Source: HGM04593 sp045634365 | Lineage (GTDB): Bacteria; Bacteroidota; Bacteroidia; Bacteroidales; Bacteroidaceae | Direction: 5' to 3' | Assembly: GCA_045634365.1 (NCBI GenBank) | Contig: JAZRAC010000007.1 | Span: 1 to 41,990 of the forward strand | Length of the DNA: 41,990 nt | Part shown: piece after piece, positions 1 through 7,154 of the stretch | How positions within the stretch are numbered: the stretch's first letter is position 1 | Layout: each line of letters begins with the position of its first letter | Position numbers and translations under genes: made by a program | The notes under the pieces: model-generated | Told to the model about the DNA's origin: nothing | The model's input: the letters and a program-made list of their open reading frames with translations, nothing else | Database searches by the model: none

Positions 1-327
1 GTGGTAATCGTTTCAATGAGCAACGCTCTTTACAGCGGCACCGAAGGTGACGTTGCAACAGCAGCCCTCAAAGTAAACGGCGCAGCCGACGGCGAGTATC
101 AGTTCACCATCAAGAACGTGGTAATCTCGGCTCCCGGCTCAAAAGAGAAACTTGCCGACTACACAGGCTGGATCACCGTAACAGGTGGCGTAACAGGCAT
201 CGACTCTATCACAGCCGATGAAAAAACTACCGACGCTACAATCTACGACCTCCAAGGCCGCAAGGTAACAGAGACCGTTAAGGGTGGTATCTACATTAAG
301 GATGGTAAAAAGTTTATTGCAGAGTAA
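1..327 (+). CDS. C-terminal part of a secreted/surface protein with a Bacteroidales C-terminal sorting tail (5' end outside window)
   Basis: The reading frame is open from the first base, so only the last ~108 residues of a larger protein are visible. The first ~60 residues look like a beta-rich cohesin/Ig-like module of the kind found in Bacteroidales surface proteins. The last ~30 residues contain IYDLQGRKV, a glycine-rich turn, GGIYIKDGKK, and end in KFIAE. This matches the C-terminal domain that closes many secreted Bacteroidales proteins and is linked to type IX-like secretion and surface attachment. The specific function lies in the missing N-terminal part and cannot be inferred. The last five codons, the stop and the downstream terminator are duplicated in inverted orientation at the right end of the window. 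Confidence 0.75.
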   Translation: MVIVSMSNALYSGTEGDVATAALKVNGAADGEYQFTIKNVVISAPGSKEKLADYTGWITVTGGVTGIDSITADEKTTDATIYDLQGRKVTETVKGGIYIKDGKKFIAE

Positions 328-353
328 TAAACAACGAACCTTATAAATAACGT

Positions 354-391
354 ACCTCGGCTGTGCATTTGCACAGCCGAGGTTGTTTTTT
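354..391 (+). terminator. Strong intrinsic terminator after the left-edge secreted protein gene
   Basis: Near-perfect inverted repeat CCTCGGCTGTGCA / TGCACAGCCGAGG with a two-base loop, followed by a T-rich run. It sits 27 bases after the stop codon. The same hairpin occurs in inverted orientation at 41836-41874. Confidence 0.9.
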
Positions 392-403
392 GGGGGGTAT
401 TTC

Positions 404-507
404 TTTTGGGCAGACACATCGGTCTACCCCTACGTTGCTGTTGTCTGTTGCTTGTAGGGGCGCACCGGCGTGTGCGCCCTTTTATTCTTCTGTTCCTTTG
501 TCTTTCT
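404..507 (+). repeat. Double-hairpin intergenic repeat, single copy
   Basis: Two adjacent palindromes, GGGCAGACACATCGGTCTACCC (about 408-429) and a GC-rich one around GGGCGCACCGGCGTGTGCGCCC (about 458-479), are joined by a spacer rich in TTG/CTG. A T-rich tail follows. The same ~102-bp unit is present almost three times, inverted, at 41541-41830. Apparent reading frames inside it are artefacts of the palindromes. From 508 to 600 nothing else is recognisable. Confidence 0.85.
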
Positions 508-608
508 TTTCCATGAGTGTACACACCTTTATGTAGTATTTCATTTTAACGCAGTTTTTTATGTTTGTAAAAACTGAAAAACACGAAACAACTAATCTTT
601 TTACATAG

Positions 609-683
609 CATTTTGCCGTTATCGGCAAGAAATACTATATTTGCAACAAAAATAGCGAGTATAACTTGCCGATAAACAAAATG
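609..683 (+). promoter_or_regulatory. Promoter of the Fic gene embedded between two operator-like inverted repeats
   Basis: A Bacteroidales-type promoter is visible: TTTG at 612-615, a 20-base gap, then TATATTTG at 636-643. The arm at 609-636 covers the span from the -33 to the -7 box, and its approximate reverse complement lies at 658-683, just downstream of the expected start of transcription and before the ATG at 688. Both arms share the ten bases TTATCGGCAA / TTGCCGATAA exactly. The first arm also contains the self-complementary TTGCCG-TTAT-CGGCAA (613-628). The position suggests repressor binding over and just past the promoter. Confidence 0.6.
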
Positions 684-687
684 AATT

Positions 688-1575
688 ATGAAGTTTATTT
701 CGGTTGCAGAATTTGCAAAAAAATATGGTGTAAAGGAAAGAACAGTACGCAATTATTGTGCAGTGGGCAAGATTAAGGGTGCAACACTTATTGGTAAAAC
801 GTGGAGTGTGCCTTGTGATGCAGAACTACCTGCACGCAATAACAGGCAACGCAAGATTATGCCATTGTTGCAGGTTCTTCGACGGGAAAAGGAGTCGCGG
901 CTGAAAGGCGGTATATACCATCGCACACAAGTTGACCTCACTTATAACTCCAACCACATTGAGGGCAGCCGCCTCACTCACGAACAGACGCGTTTCATTT
1001 TTGAAACGAATACCATAGGGATTGAAGAAGAGAGCCTTCGTGTCGATGATATTATCGAAACTACCAACCACTTTCGTTGTATTGACCTTGTTATTGACAG
1101 AGCAGAAGAAAAACTTACCGAAGGGCTCATAAAGGAGTTGCACGCAATATTAAAGCAGGGTACCACCGATAGTAGCAAGGATTGGTTCGCTGTTGGCGAA
1201 TATAAACGCTTACCCAATGAGGTTGGCGGCTACGAAACAACAGCCCCTGCTGATGTGCGTCGAGATATGAAAATTCTGCTTAAAGAGTATAATGCAATAA
1301 AACAAAAAACATTTGAGGATATTATTGACCTGCACCAACGCTTTGAGGCAATACACCCGTTCCAAGATGGCAACGGGCGTGTTGGCCGCCTTGTAATGTT
1401 CAAAGAGTGCCTTGCCAATGGTTTTATTCCGTTTATTATTACAGACGAGTTAAAAATGTTCTATTACCGTGGTTTACGCGAATGGGACAATATTCGCGGT
1501 TATTTGCTCGACACCTGCCTCACAGCACAAGATAACTACAAAGCATTGCTCGATTATTTTCACATAAAATATTAA
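688..1575 (+). CDS. Fic-family AMP-transferase (Fic/DOC) with N-terminal helix-turn-helix
   Basis: This 295-residue protein starts with a MerR/excisionase-like helix-turn-helix (about residues 1-43: SVAEFAKKYGVKERTVRNY, then a GKTWSVP wing). Next comes a Fic N-terminal region and the Fic core with the complete catalytic motif HPFQDGNGRVGR at residues 223-234. Fic enzymes usually transfer AMP from ATP to a hydroxyl side chain of a target protein. Residues 88-93 read S-NHI-EG, fitting the inhibitory helix motif [S/T]xxxE[G/N], so the enzyme is probably self-inhibited with the inhibitory helix N-terminal to the Fic core. The N-terminal DNA-binding domain and the paired inverted repeats over the promoter suggest that it regulates its own gene. 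No separate antitoxin gene is adjacent. The target is unknown. Confidence 0.9.
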   Translation: MKFISVAEFAKKYGVKERTVRNYCAVGKIKGATLIGKTWSVPCDAELPARNNRQRKIMPLLQVLRREKESRLKGGIYHRTQVDLTYNSNHIEGSRLTHEQTRFIFETNTIGIEEESLRVDDIIETTNHFRCIDLVIDRAEEKLTEGLIKELHAILKQGTTDSSKDWFAVGEYKRLPNEVGGYETTAPADVRRDMKILLKEYNAIKQKTFEDIIDLHQRFEAIHPFQDGNGRVGRLVMFKECLANGFIPFIITDELKMFYYRGLREWDNIRGYLLDTCLTAQDNYKALLDYFHIKY

Positions 1576-1590
1576 CCCCCAAAGCCCCAC

Positions 1591-1642
1591 ACGATACAAT
1601 GGCTATATTTACCACACATATAGCCGTTGTATCGTTTTTTTT
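1591..1642 (+). terminator. Intrinsic terminator after the Fic gene
   Basis: Long stem with arms CGATACAAtGGCTATAT and ATATAGCCGTTGTATCG, closed by a short loop and followed by eight T residues. It lies 16 bases after the Fic stop. Confidence 0.9.
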
Positions 1643-1672
1643 GAGTAACTTCGCAGCAAACGATACAGAGCT

Positions 1673-2923
1673 ATGAAAAGAAGCGATTTTGAGATTATGG
1701 CCCCTGCGGGGTCGCGCGAGAGCCTTATGGCAGCCATTCAGGCGGGTGCAAATTCCATTTACTTTGGCATTGAGCACCTTAATATGCGTGCCCACTCGGC
1801 AAGTGCGTTCACCATTAACGACCTGCGCGAAATTGCCGAAATTTGCGACAAGCAGGGCATAAAGAGCTACCTCACGATTAACACCATTATATACGAGAAT
1901 GATATTGAGATGATGCACCGCATTGTGGATGCGGCGGTGGAGAGTGGAATTTCGGCGGTTATTGCGGCCGATGTTGCGGTGATGCAGTATTGCAACCGTG
2001 TGGGGATGGAGGTGCACCTATCCACGCAGTTAAACATAAGCAACAGCGAGGCGTTGAAGTTCTACGCGCAGTTTGCCGACGTGGTGGTGCTTGCCCGCGA
2101 GCTTAATATGGAGCAGGTGGCGGCCATCCATAAGGTGATTATCGAGGAGAATATTTGCGGGCCGCGTGGCGAACTTATACGCATTGAGATGTTCTGCCAC
2201 GGTGCATTGTGTATGGCAATTTCGGGCAAATGTTACCTGTCGCTCCACCAGCTGGGGCGCAGTGCCAATCGTGGCGAGTGTATGCAGGTGTGTCGCCGAG
2301 GCTACATAGTGAAGGACCGTGAGAGTGATATTGAATTGGAGGTTGACAACAAATATATTATGTCGCCCAAAGACCTTAAAACCATTCGTTTCATCGACAA
2401 GATGGCCGACGCGGGCGTGAGGGTGTTCAAGATTGAGGGACGCGCACGCGGCCCCGAATATGTGCAGACGGTTGCCGGCTGTTACAGCGAGGCTATCGAC
2501 GCCTATCTGGCCGGCACACTCACCGAGGAGAAGAAGGACGAGTGGGACAAGCGGCTCGCCACGGTGTTCAACCGCGGATTTTGGGACGGTTATTATCTGG
2601 GGCAGAAGATTGGCGAGTGGAGCAATATATATGGTTCGCAGGCGACGGAAAAGAAGGTTTATGTGGGCCGCGGAGTAAAATATTTCTCGAAGTTGGGCGT
2701 GGGAGAGTTCTACATTGAGGCGAGCGAGCTGAATGTGGGCGACAAGCTGCTTGTTACCGGCCCTACCACCGGCGCAATGTATGTGGACCTTGAAGAGGCT
2801 CGTGTGGACTTAGGGCCTGTGAGTACCGTTCCCAAAGGGGTTTACGTTTCGTTCAAAGTGCCCGGCAAGGTGCGCCCTGCCGACAAGCTCTACAAGATTG
2901 TGAGCACAAAGGGTTGCGAGTGA
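1673..2923 (+). CDS. U32 family protein (TrhP/RlhA-type RNA hydroxylation factor or collagenase-like peptidase family)
   Basis: A 416-residue protein of the peptidase U32 family. It opens with IMAPAGSRESLMAAIQAGANSIYFG, the typical start of the family's TIM-barrel-like domain, and has the conserved cysteine cluster FCHGALC...GKCYLS...GECMQVCRRGY in the middle. The EGRARGPEYV segment and a C-terminal beta-rich domain follow. Well-studied bacterial members of this family (E. coli YegQ/TrhP and RlhA) are needed for prephenate-dependent hydroxylation of tRNA or 23S rRNA, and the cysteines are thought to hold an Fe-S cluster. Older annotations call the family collagenase-like proteases. The gene has no close operon partner upstream; the LD-carboxypeptidase gene follows within 25 bases of the stop. 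Confidence 0.9.
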   Translation: MKRSDFEIMAPAGSRESLMAAIQAGANSIYFGIEHLNMRAHSASAFTINDLREIAEICDKQGIKSYLTINTIIYENDIEMMHRIVDAAVESGISAVIAADVAVMQYCNRVGMEVHLSTQLNISNSEALKFYAQFADVVVLARELNMEQVAAIHKVIIEENICGPRGELIRIEMFCHGALCMAISGKCYLSLHQLGRSANRGECMQVCRRGYIVKDRESDIELEVDNKYIMSPKDLKTIRFIDKMADAGVRVFKIEGRARGPEYVQTVAGCYSEAIDAYLAGTLTEEKKDEWDKRLATVFNRGFWDGYYLGQKIGEWSNIYGSQATEKKVYVGRGVKYFSKLGVGEFYIEASELNVGDKLLVTGPTTGAMYVDLEEARVDLGPVSTVPKGVYVSFKVPGKVRPADKLYKIVSTKGCE

Positions 2924-2946
2924 GAGAAAATAACAGCAAAAACAAA

Positions 2947-3846
2947 ATGACCACCCCCGCACCACTGAAAAAAGGCGACACCATTGCCATAGCCTCGCCG
3001 GCAGGAGCCATACGCGAGCCACTTATAGTGGAGCAAGCTGCCGACATTCTGCGCTCACGGGGTTACAACGTGGCTGTTGCGCCACACAGCCTCACGCGCA
3101 ACGGCTATTACAGCGGCACACGCGAGGAGCGTGCGAGTGATTTTGCCACCCTACTTGCCGACGATAATATAAAGGCAATCCTTTGCAGTTACGGCGGTTA
3201 CGGTTGCGTTCACCTGTTGGAGGAATTATCGCCACTCATCGCCCGCCACCCAAAATGGCTTATTGGAATGAGCGATTGTTCGGCTCTGCACGCTGCGTGC
3301 ATAGCCTGTGGCATACAATCGTTGCACGCGCCACAATGCCGGCACATTGCCCGGCACCCCCACCACCCCGCTACCGACGCATTGTTCGATATTCTTGCCG
3401 GCAACAAGCCACGCTACCAAACAGCACCGCACACGCTGAACATAAAGGGCACTGCACACGGCACGCTCGCCGGCGGCAACCTATCGGTAACAGCGGCGTT
3501 GGCAGGCTCGCGCTACGACATTTTCAAGAAAGATAGGATTATATTCATCGAGGATACAGGGGAACTCCCCTACCGAGTGGAGAGGCTTATGTACCAGCTG
3601 AAACTATCGGGAGCATTGCAGAATATTAAAGGGCTTATAGTGGGGCAGTTCAACGGAGTGAAGGAGCACACGGGCTTTGGTGGCACCACACAGGAGCTTA
3701 TACATAATATTATCAAAGATTACGATATTCCCGTCTGTTTCAATTTCCCCGTGGGACACTGCGAGGATAATTTTCCCCTTATCGAAGGTTGCGAGGTTAC
3801 CCTCTCGGTTGGCGAAAATGGGAGCGAACTAACTTTTAACAGGTAA
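2947..3846 (+). CDS. ldcA: LD-carboxypeptidase (muramoyltetrapeptide carboxypeptidase, peptidase S66)
   Basis: This enzyme cuts the terminal D-alanine from L,D-linked muropeptide tetrapeptides during peptidoglycan recycling. The 299-residue protein opens with LKKGDTIAIASPAG and shows the three S66 catalytic residues in order: nucleophile Ser109 in IGMSD, Glu202 in FIEDTGE, and His271 in VGHCEDN. An upstream in-frame start at 2914 would add 11 charged residues and overlap the U32 gene. The ATG at 2947, directly before the conserved TPAPLKKGD, is preferred. It is probably cotranscribed with the U32 gene. It converges tail to tail with the AT-rich gene that ends at 3850, with no room for a terminator between them. 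Confidence 0.92.
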   Translation: MTTPAPLKKGDTIAIASPAGAIREPLIVEQAADILRSRGYNVAVAPHSLTRNGYYSGTREERASDFATLLADDNIKAILCSYGGYGCVHLLEELSPLIARHPKWLIGMSDCSALHAACIACGIQSLHAPQCRHIARHPHHPATDALFDILAGNKPRYQTAPHTLNIKGTAHGTLAGGNLSVTAALAGSRYDIFKKDRIIFIEDTGELPYRVERLMYQLKLSGALQNIKGLIVGQFNGVKEHTGFGGTTQELIHNIIKDYDIPVCFNFPVGHCEDNFPLIEGCEVTLSVGENGSELTFNR

Positions 3847-3849
3847 ACA

Positions 3850-4365
3850 TCATTGCGCTGACAAGCTATCGACTCTTTGCAGATAAAACAACCCCTCTGT
3901 TTTATACACTACAAACTTTGCCGACGAGCGGTCGATTTTCCAATCCTTTGCATAGGGAGAAATCATCACAGTTCCCTCAACCTCGCAACAAGGACAATAG
4001 TACTCATCCTCGCAAACAATCTCCCCATCTTGCTTAAAAACCAGATTACAACCTTTATGCAAGCCGAGGAAGTGTGCTTCATTTACTTCGTCAATATCAC
4101 TTGGTGGGTAGGAACGATAATGATACAAAGTATCCCACTCACAATCCATTTTGGCGAGGTCGACAAAAAAAGTATCGGCTTTGTTATTATTGCGCCACTC
4201 CTTATATAGATAGCGCGACATTGTATTGTCGTTACCCTTATAATCGCAATAAATCTTTATAGCCACAAGCATTATTAAAAGGAGGAACAGCGACAAAATA
4301 ATTATTAAAATCCACTTGAAAATTTTAAACACTATTTTCAGTGCCTTTTTCAGAAGAGTTATCAT
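3850..4365 (-). CDS. Small membrane-anchored protein of unknown function, candidate immunity protein
   Basis: I do not recognise a named family. The 171-residue product has a basic N-terminus and one hydrophobic transmembrane segment at about residues 15-38 (KWILIIILSLFLLLIMLVAI). A polar domain of ~130 residues follows, with YYCPCC at its centre, so the bulk is probably displayed on one face of a membrane. The ATG at 4365 is chosen over a TTG at 4431. It lies directly downstream of the DUF6973-like toxin candidate on the same strand, separated by ~110 bases, and both are much more AT-rich than all neighbours. By position and topology it could be the cognate immunity protein. That is inference. 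Confidence 0.6.
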   Translation of the reverse strand: MITLLKKALKIVFKIFKWILIIILSLFLLLIMLVAIKIYCDYKGNDNTMSRYLYKEWRNNNKADTFFVDLAKMDCEWDTLYHYRSYPPSDIDEVNEAHFLGLHKGCNLVFKQDGEIVCEDEYYCPCCEVEGTVMISPYAKDWKIDRSSAKFVVYKTEGLFYLQRVDSLSAQ

Positions 4366-4478
4366 TGGTTCTATTATTTTATATGGATGTAAAATTATAT
4401 AAAATATTTTATTCTTTTTTATTTTATACAAACTTTTTCTCTTTTAAGAGAATGTATTTATCGAGCTTAATTCTCTGC

Positions 4479-5612
4479 TTATTTGGTGGTATTCACTTTT
4501 AGAAAATCAATCACATCCAAAAGATTTATACTTTTATCATCCGTTGGTAAAAAACCATTCTCATCTGCCTTTTCAAACAAATCATTTAATTCCATATAAG
4601 TTTTATCATCTATTCTCCTTTGGTAAATATGCCAATATCCATTTTCATCTTTCTCTGCACTATACAGACCATTTATATAATATCTGTCAAGTAAATGAAA
4701 TGCTAGTGATTTAAGTTTTTGTCCCTTATTTTTATCACCTATTTCACGACCAATTTTATTATTTAGTAGATCTACGACTAGGTCTGCATCATTTACATCT
4801 TTAAAAATTCTTTTGTTTAGATCCACATCTATTGTTTCTTCATGAACAGCACCTATTTCCTCTGCTTTTTGGACACCATGTTTAGCAGCTATTGTTGCCT
4901 GCCACAAAGAATGCCTAAAAGCACCTCGCCTACTGCCAGGATCTATTACATGATTAGAATCTAAGCGTTGCAATGGTAATATTCCTCCCATCTTTGCAAA
5001 CCGCTGTGCACCACTCGAAATATTTTTAAGTTTAGGATGAATAAAACCAACATCGTATGCAATTTTAGCATTTGTCCAATTCCTAGTTGCCCAATCCAAT
5101 GTTTTTGCATCAGGAGTGTTGCGATTGTAATAATCTTCATCATCATTAACCGAACGCAAATTCTCTCTCATATAGTTCAATGAAACATCGTTTCCTTTTT
5201 CATTAGCATCAATTCCAAAGGGCACATTCTTTGCACTGCGAGACGCGGCTTTTATATCTTTTGGGTGCCAAGATTTATCACTTTCCGACTCCACAACACT
5301 GCGAGCCGCTGTCTTAATTTTATCCACAAAACCATTCTCTGTTGGTGTTTGCCCATTCACATTATTACTTTCCGGTAACGTGCTACCGGAATATTTCTTT
5401 TCAAGATTTTTGAAAAAGTCATCAGTGAGCAATTCTTTATTGGAACTGCCATCATCATAGTTGTTCATAAGATAATAGCGAGTATTATCCTTGCCATTAT
5501 CAAATGTCAAAGGAAATATTTTACGCAATGCTCTATTTTTATTCCTTTCGCGCACAATATCTTCTATACTATCGGAAGAATACTCCTCGTATATTTTATC
5601 CTCATTAAACAT
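4479..5612 (-). CDS. Putative toxin/effector with a C-terminal DUF6973-like domain
   Basis: A 377-residue AT-rich protein without signal peptide or membrane segment. Its first ~200 residues are polar, low in complexity and rich in Asn/Asp. The C-terminal half contains RRGAFRHSLWQ (about 228-238), an HE pair (257-258) and DLLNNKIGREIG (281-292). This spacing of RH..W, HE and a D-x-x-NN-x-x-G motif resembles, from memory, the DUF6973 domain found at the C-terminus of polymorphic toxins in Bacillota and other bacteria; no profile search was possible. The catalytic activity is not known. A TTG at 5627 is an alternative start. It precedes the small membrane protein gene on the same strand, which suggests an effector-immunity pair. 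Confidence 0.6.
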   Translation of the reverse strand: MFNEDKIYEEYSSDSIEDIVRERNKNRALRKIFPLTFDNGKDNTRYYLMNNYDDGSSNKELLTDDFFKNLEKKYSGSTLPESNNVNGQTPTENGFVDKIKTAARSVVESESDKSWHPKDIKAASRSAKNVPFGIDANEKGNDVSLNYMRENLRSVNDDEDYYNRNTPDAKTLDWATRNWTNAKIAYDVGFIHPKLKNISSGAQRFAKMGGILPLQRLDSNHVIDPGSRRGAFRHSLWQATIAAKHGVQKAEEIGAVHEETIDVDLNKRIFKDVNDADLVVDLLNNKIGREIGDKNKGQKLKSLAFHLLDRYYINGLYSAEKDENGYWHIYQRRIDDKTYMELNDLFEKADENGFLPTDDKSINLLDVIDFLKVNTTK

Positions 5613-5659
5613 AAAAACACTTTTCAAATATTAACCGCCACAAATGTAATGCCACAATA

Positions 5660-5698
5660 AAAAAACAAGGTTGCAAATATCATTTTTGCAACCTTGAA
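5660..5698 (-). terminator. Terminator of the cysS-QC-sufE operon
   Basis: Perfect 12-base stem CAAGGTTGCAAA / TTTGCAACCTTG with a seven-base loop. On the minus strand it is followed by a T run (seen as A's at 5660-5667). It lies 24 bases past the sufE stop. Confidence 0.9.
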
Positions 5699-5722
5699 TA
5701 TTAGCATTTTAGCGACACAGCC

Positions 5723-6148
5723 TTACCCTTGCTTCGCCTTGAAGGCAAGAGCATAGAGCCGCATCTGCTTAATCATCGAGAGGAGGCCGTTGCTGCGCGT
5801 GGGCGACAGATGCTCTTTAAGGCCTATTGCCTCCACGAAATAGAGGTCGGAGGAGAGAATTTCGTCGGGAGTGTGGCCCGAATATACCTTTATGAGCAGT
5901 GCCACAATGCCCTTTACAATGAGGGCGTCGCTCTCTGCTTGGAAAAATATTTTGCCATCGACAAAATCGGCCTGCAACCACACACGGCTCTGGCAGCCCT
6001 CTATCTGATTATTGTCAGTTTTATATTGCTCGTCGAGCGGGGGTTGCTCGCTGCCAAGGTCTATGAGCAGTTGGTAGCGGTCGAGCCAATCGTCAAAGGC
6101 ACCGAATTCTTCAATTATATCGTCCTGTTTTTCGTTTATTGTAGCCAT
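5723..6148 (-). CDS. sufE: SufE-like cysteine desulfurase activator
   Basis: SufE accepts sulfane sulfur from the cysteine desulfurase SufS and hands it on to the SUF scaffold for Fe-S cluster assembly. The 141-residue product has the family's key segment IEGCQSRVW with the sulfur-accepting cysteine at residue 52. It continues with the typical ADFVDGKIFFQAESDALIVKGIVALLI core and ends with the SPTRSNGLLSM helix. An upstream ATG at 6172 overlaps the preceding gene by 11 bases and would add eight residues; the ATG at 6148 fits the family length better. It is the last gene of a cysS, M28/QC, sufE run and is followed by a strong terminator. No other suf genes are in the window. Confidence 0.93.
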   Translation of the reverse strand: MATINEKQDDIIEEFGAFDDWLDRYQLLIDLGSEQPPLDEQYKTDNNQIEGCQSRVWLQADFVDGKIFFQAESDALIVKGIVALLIKVYSGHTPDEILSSDLYFVEAIGLKEHLSPTRSNGLLSMIKQMRLYALAFKAKQG

Positions 6149-6161
6149 TGTTTCAAAAAAA

Positions 6162-7154
6162 TTATTTCTCATTATACACCACAGCCATCACCGTCTGCCC
6201 CACAGCTTTCAGCGTGGCCGCATCTATCCACTCCATATTGTCTTTCACTGTGTGGTGATAAGGGCCGAACCCGTTGGGGCTGTTGCGGTCGCAGTTTATA
6301 ATGTCGATGCAAGGGAGTCCCAGAAAGTCGTTCACATACAGGTGGTCGTCGGTAACCATTCCTCCCTCTTTGTTTATAAAATAGTTGCCATAGCCCTCTT
6401 TTGTCGCTTGCGCCCACACTTTGTCCACTATGCCCGATGCGTAATAATCGGAAATACCTTCGCGATAGAAGGTTGACGAGGGTGCTCCCACAATATCGAG
6501 CAGAATGCCGTAGCGGGCGTTGTAATTCTCCTTGTGAGGGAAACGGGCCCAATATTGCGAGCCCAATGCCCAAGAGTGGTCCATTCCCACGCCTGTGTAG
6601 GGGTCATTATCGTGACGGCCGTAGTCCTCTGCATCGAAGAGGATTATATCAACCCCGATGTTTGCGGGCACACTCGACAGATGGCGGGCAATCTCCAACA
6701 GCACTCCCACTCCGCTGGCACCATCGTTGGCACCGAGAATGGGCTTGTAGTGGTTGGCTTTATCGGGATCGCTGTCGGCCCACGGACGGCTGTCCCAATG
6801 GGCGCAGAGCATCACACGCTTCCTATTTTGCGGCTGAAACTGCGCCACAATGTTACGGGCTTGCAGTTTGTCGCCATTATAGGCTGTGAGGGTTACATTC
6901 TGTGTGACAACCTCGGCACCATAGGCACGCAGTTTATTTTCGAGATAATCGCCACAGGCAATGTGAGCCTCGCTGTTGGGCACACGCGGCCCGAATGCCA
7001 CTTGGCGTGCCACAAACGAGTAGGCACTGTCGGCGTCGAAAATGGGCACGATTGTTGCCGCCTCCACCACTGCCGGTTCATTTTTTTTGGGCGAACCGCC
7101 ACAGGCTGCAAGCAACAGTGTTACTGTAAGGAGGATGAAGAGTTTTTTCATCAT
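6162..7154 (-). CDS. M28-family lipoprotein, probable glutaminyl-peptide cyclotransferase
   Basis: The ~330-residue product starts with a lipoprotein signal (LLLAACGGS, lipidated Cys at residue 18), so it should be anchored in the envelope facing the periplasm or surface. The body is an M28 zinc-peptidase fold with AHWDSRPWAD, GANDGASGVG, FDAEDYG, LDIVGA and a late YHHTVKDN metal-binding segment. This set is typical of type II glutaminyl cyclases in Bacteroidales, which turn N-terminal glutamine exposed by signal peptide cleavage into pyroglutamate. An aminopeptidase role cannot be excluded. The start at 7154 overlaps the cysS stop as ATGA, indicating translational coupling; the next codon is also ATG. 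Confidence 0.85.
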   Translation of the reverse strand: MMKKLFILLTVTLLLAACGGSPKKNEPAVVEAATIVPIFDADSAYSFVARQVAFGPRVPNSEAHIACGDYLENKLRAYGAEVVTQNVTLTAYNGDKLQARNIVAQFQPQNRKRVMLCAHWDSRPWADSDPDKANHYKPILGANDGASGVGVLLEIARHLSSVPANIGVDIILFDAEDYGRHDNDPYTGVGMDHSWALGSQYWARFPHKENYNARYGILLDIVGAPSSTFYREGISDYYASGIVDKVWAQATKEGYGNYFINKEGGMVTDDHLYVNDFLGLPCIDIINCDRNSPNGFGPYHHTVKDNMEWIDAATLKAVGQTVMAVVYNEK

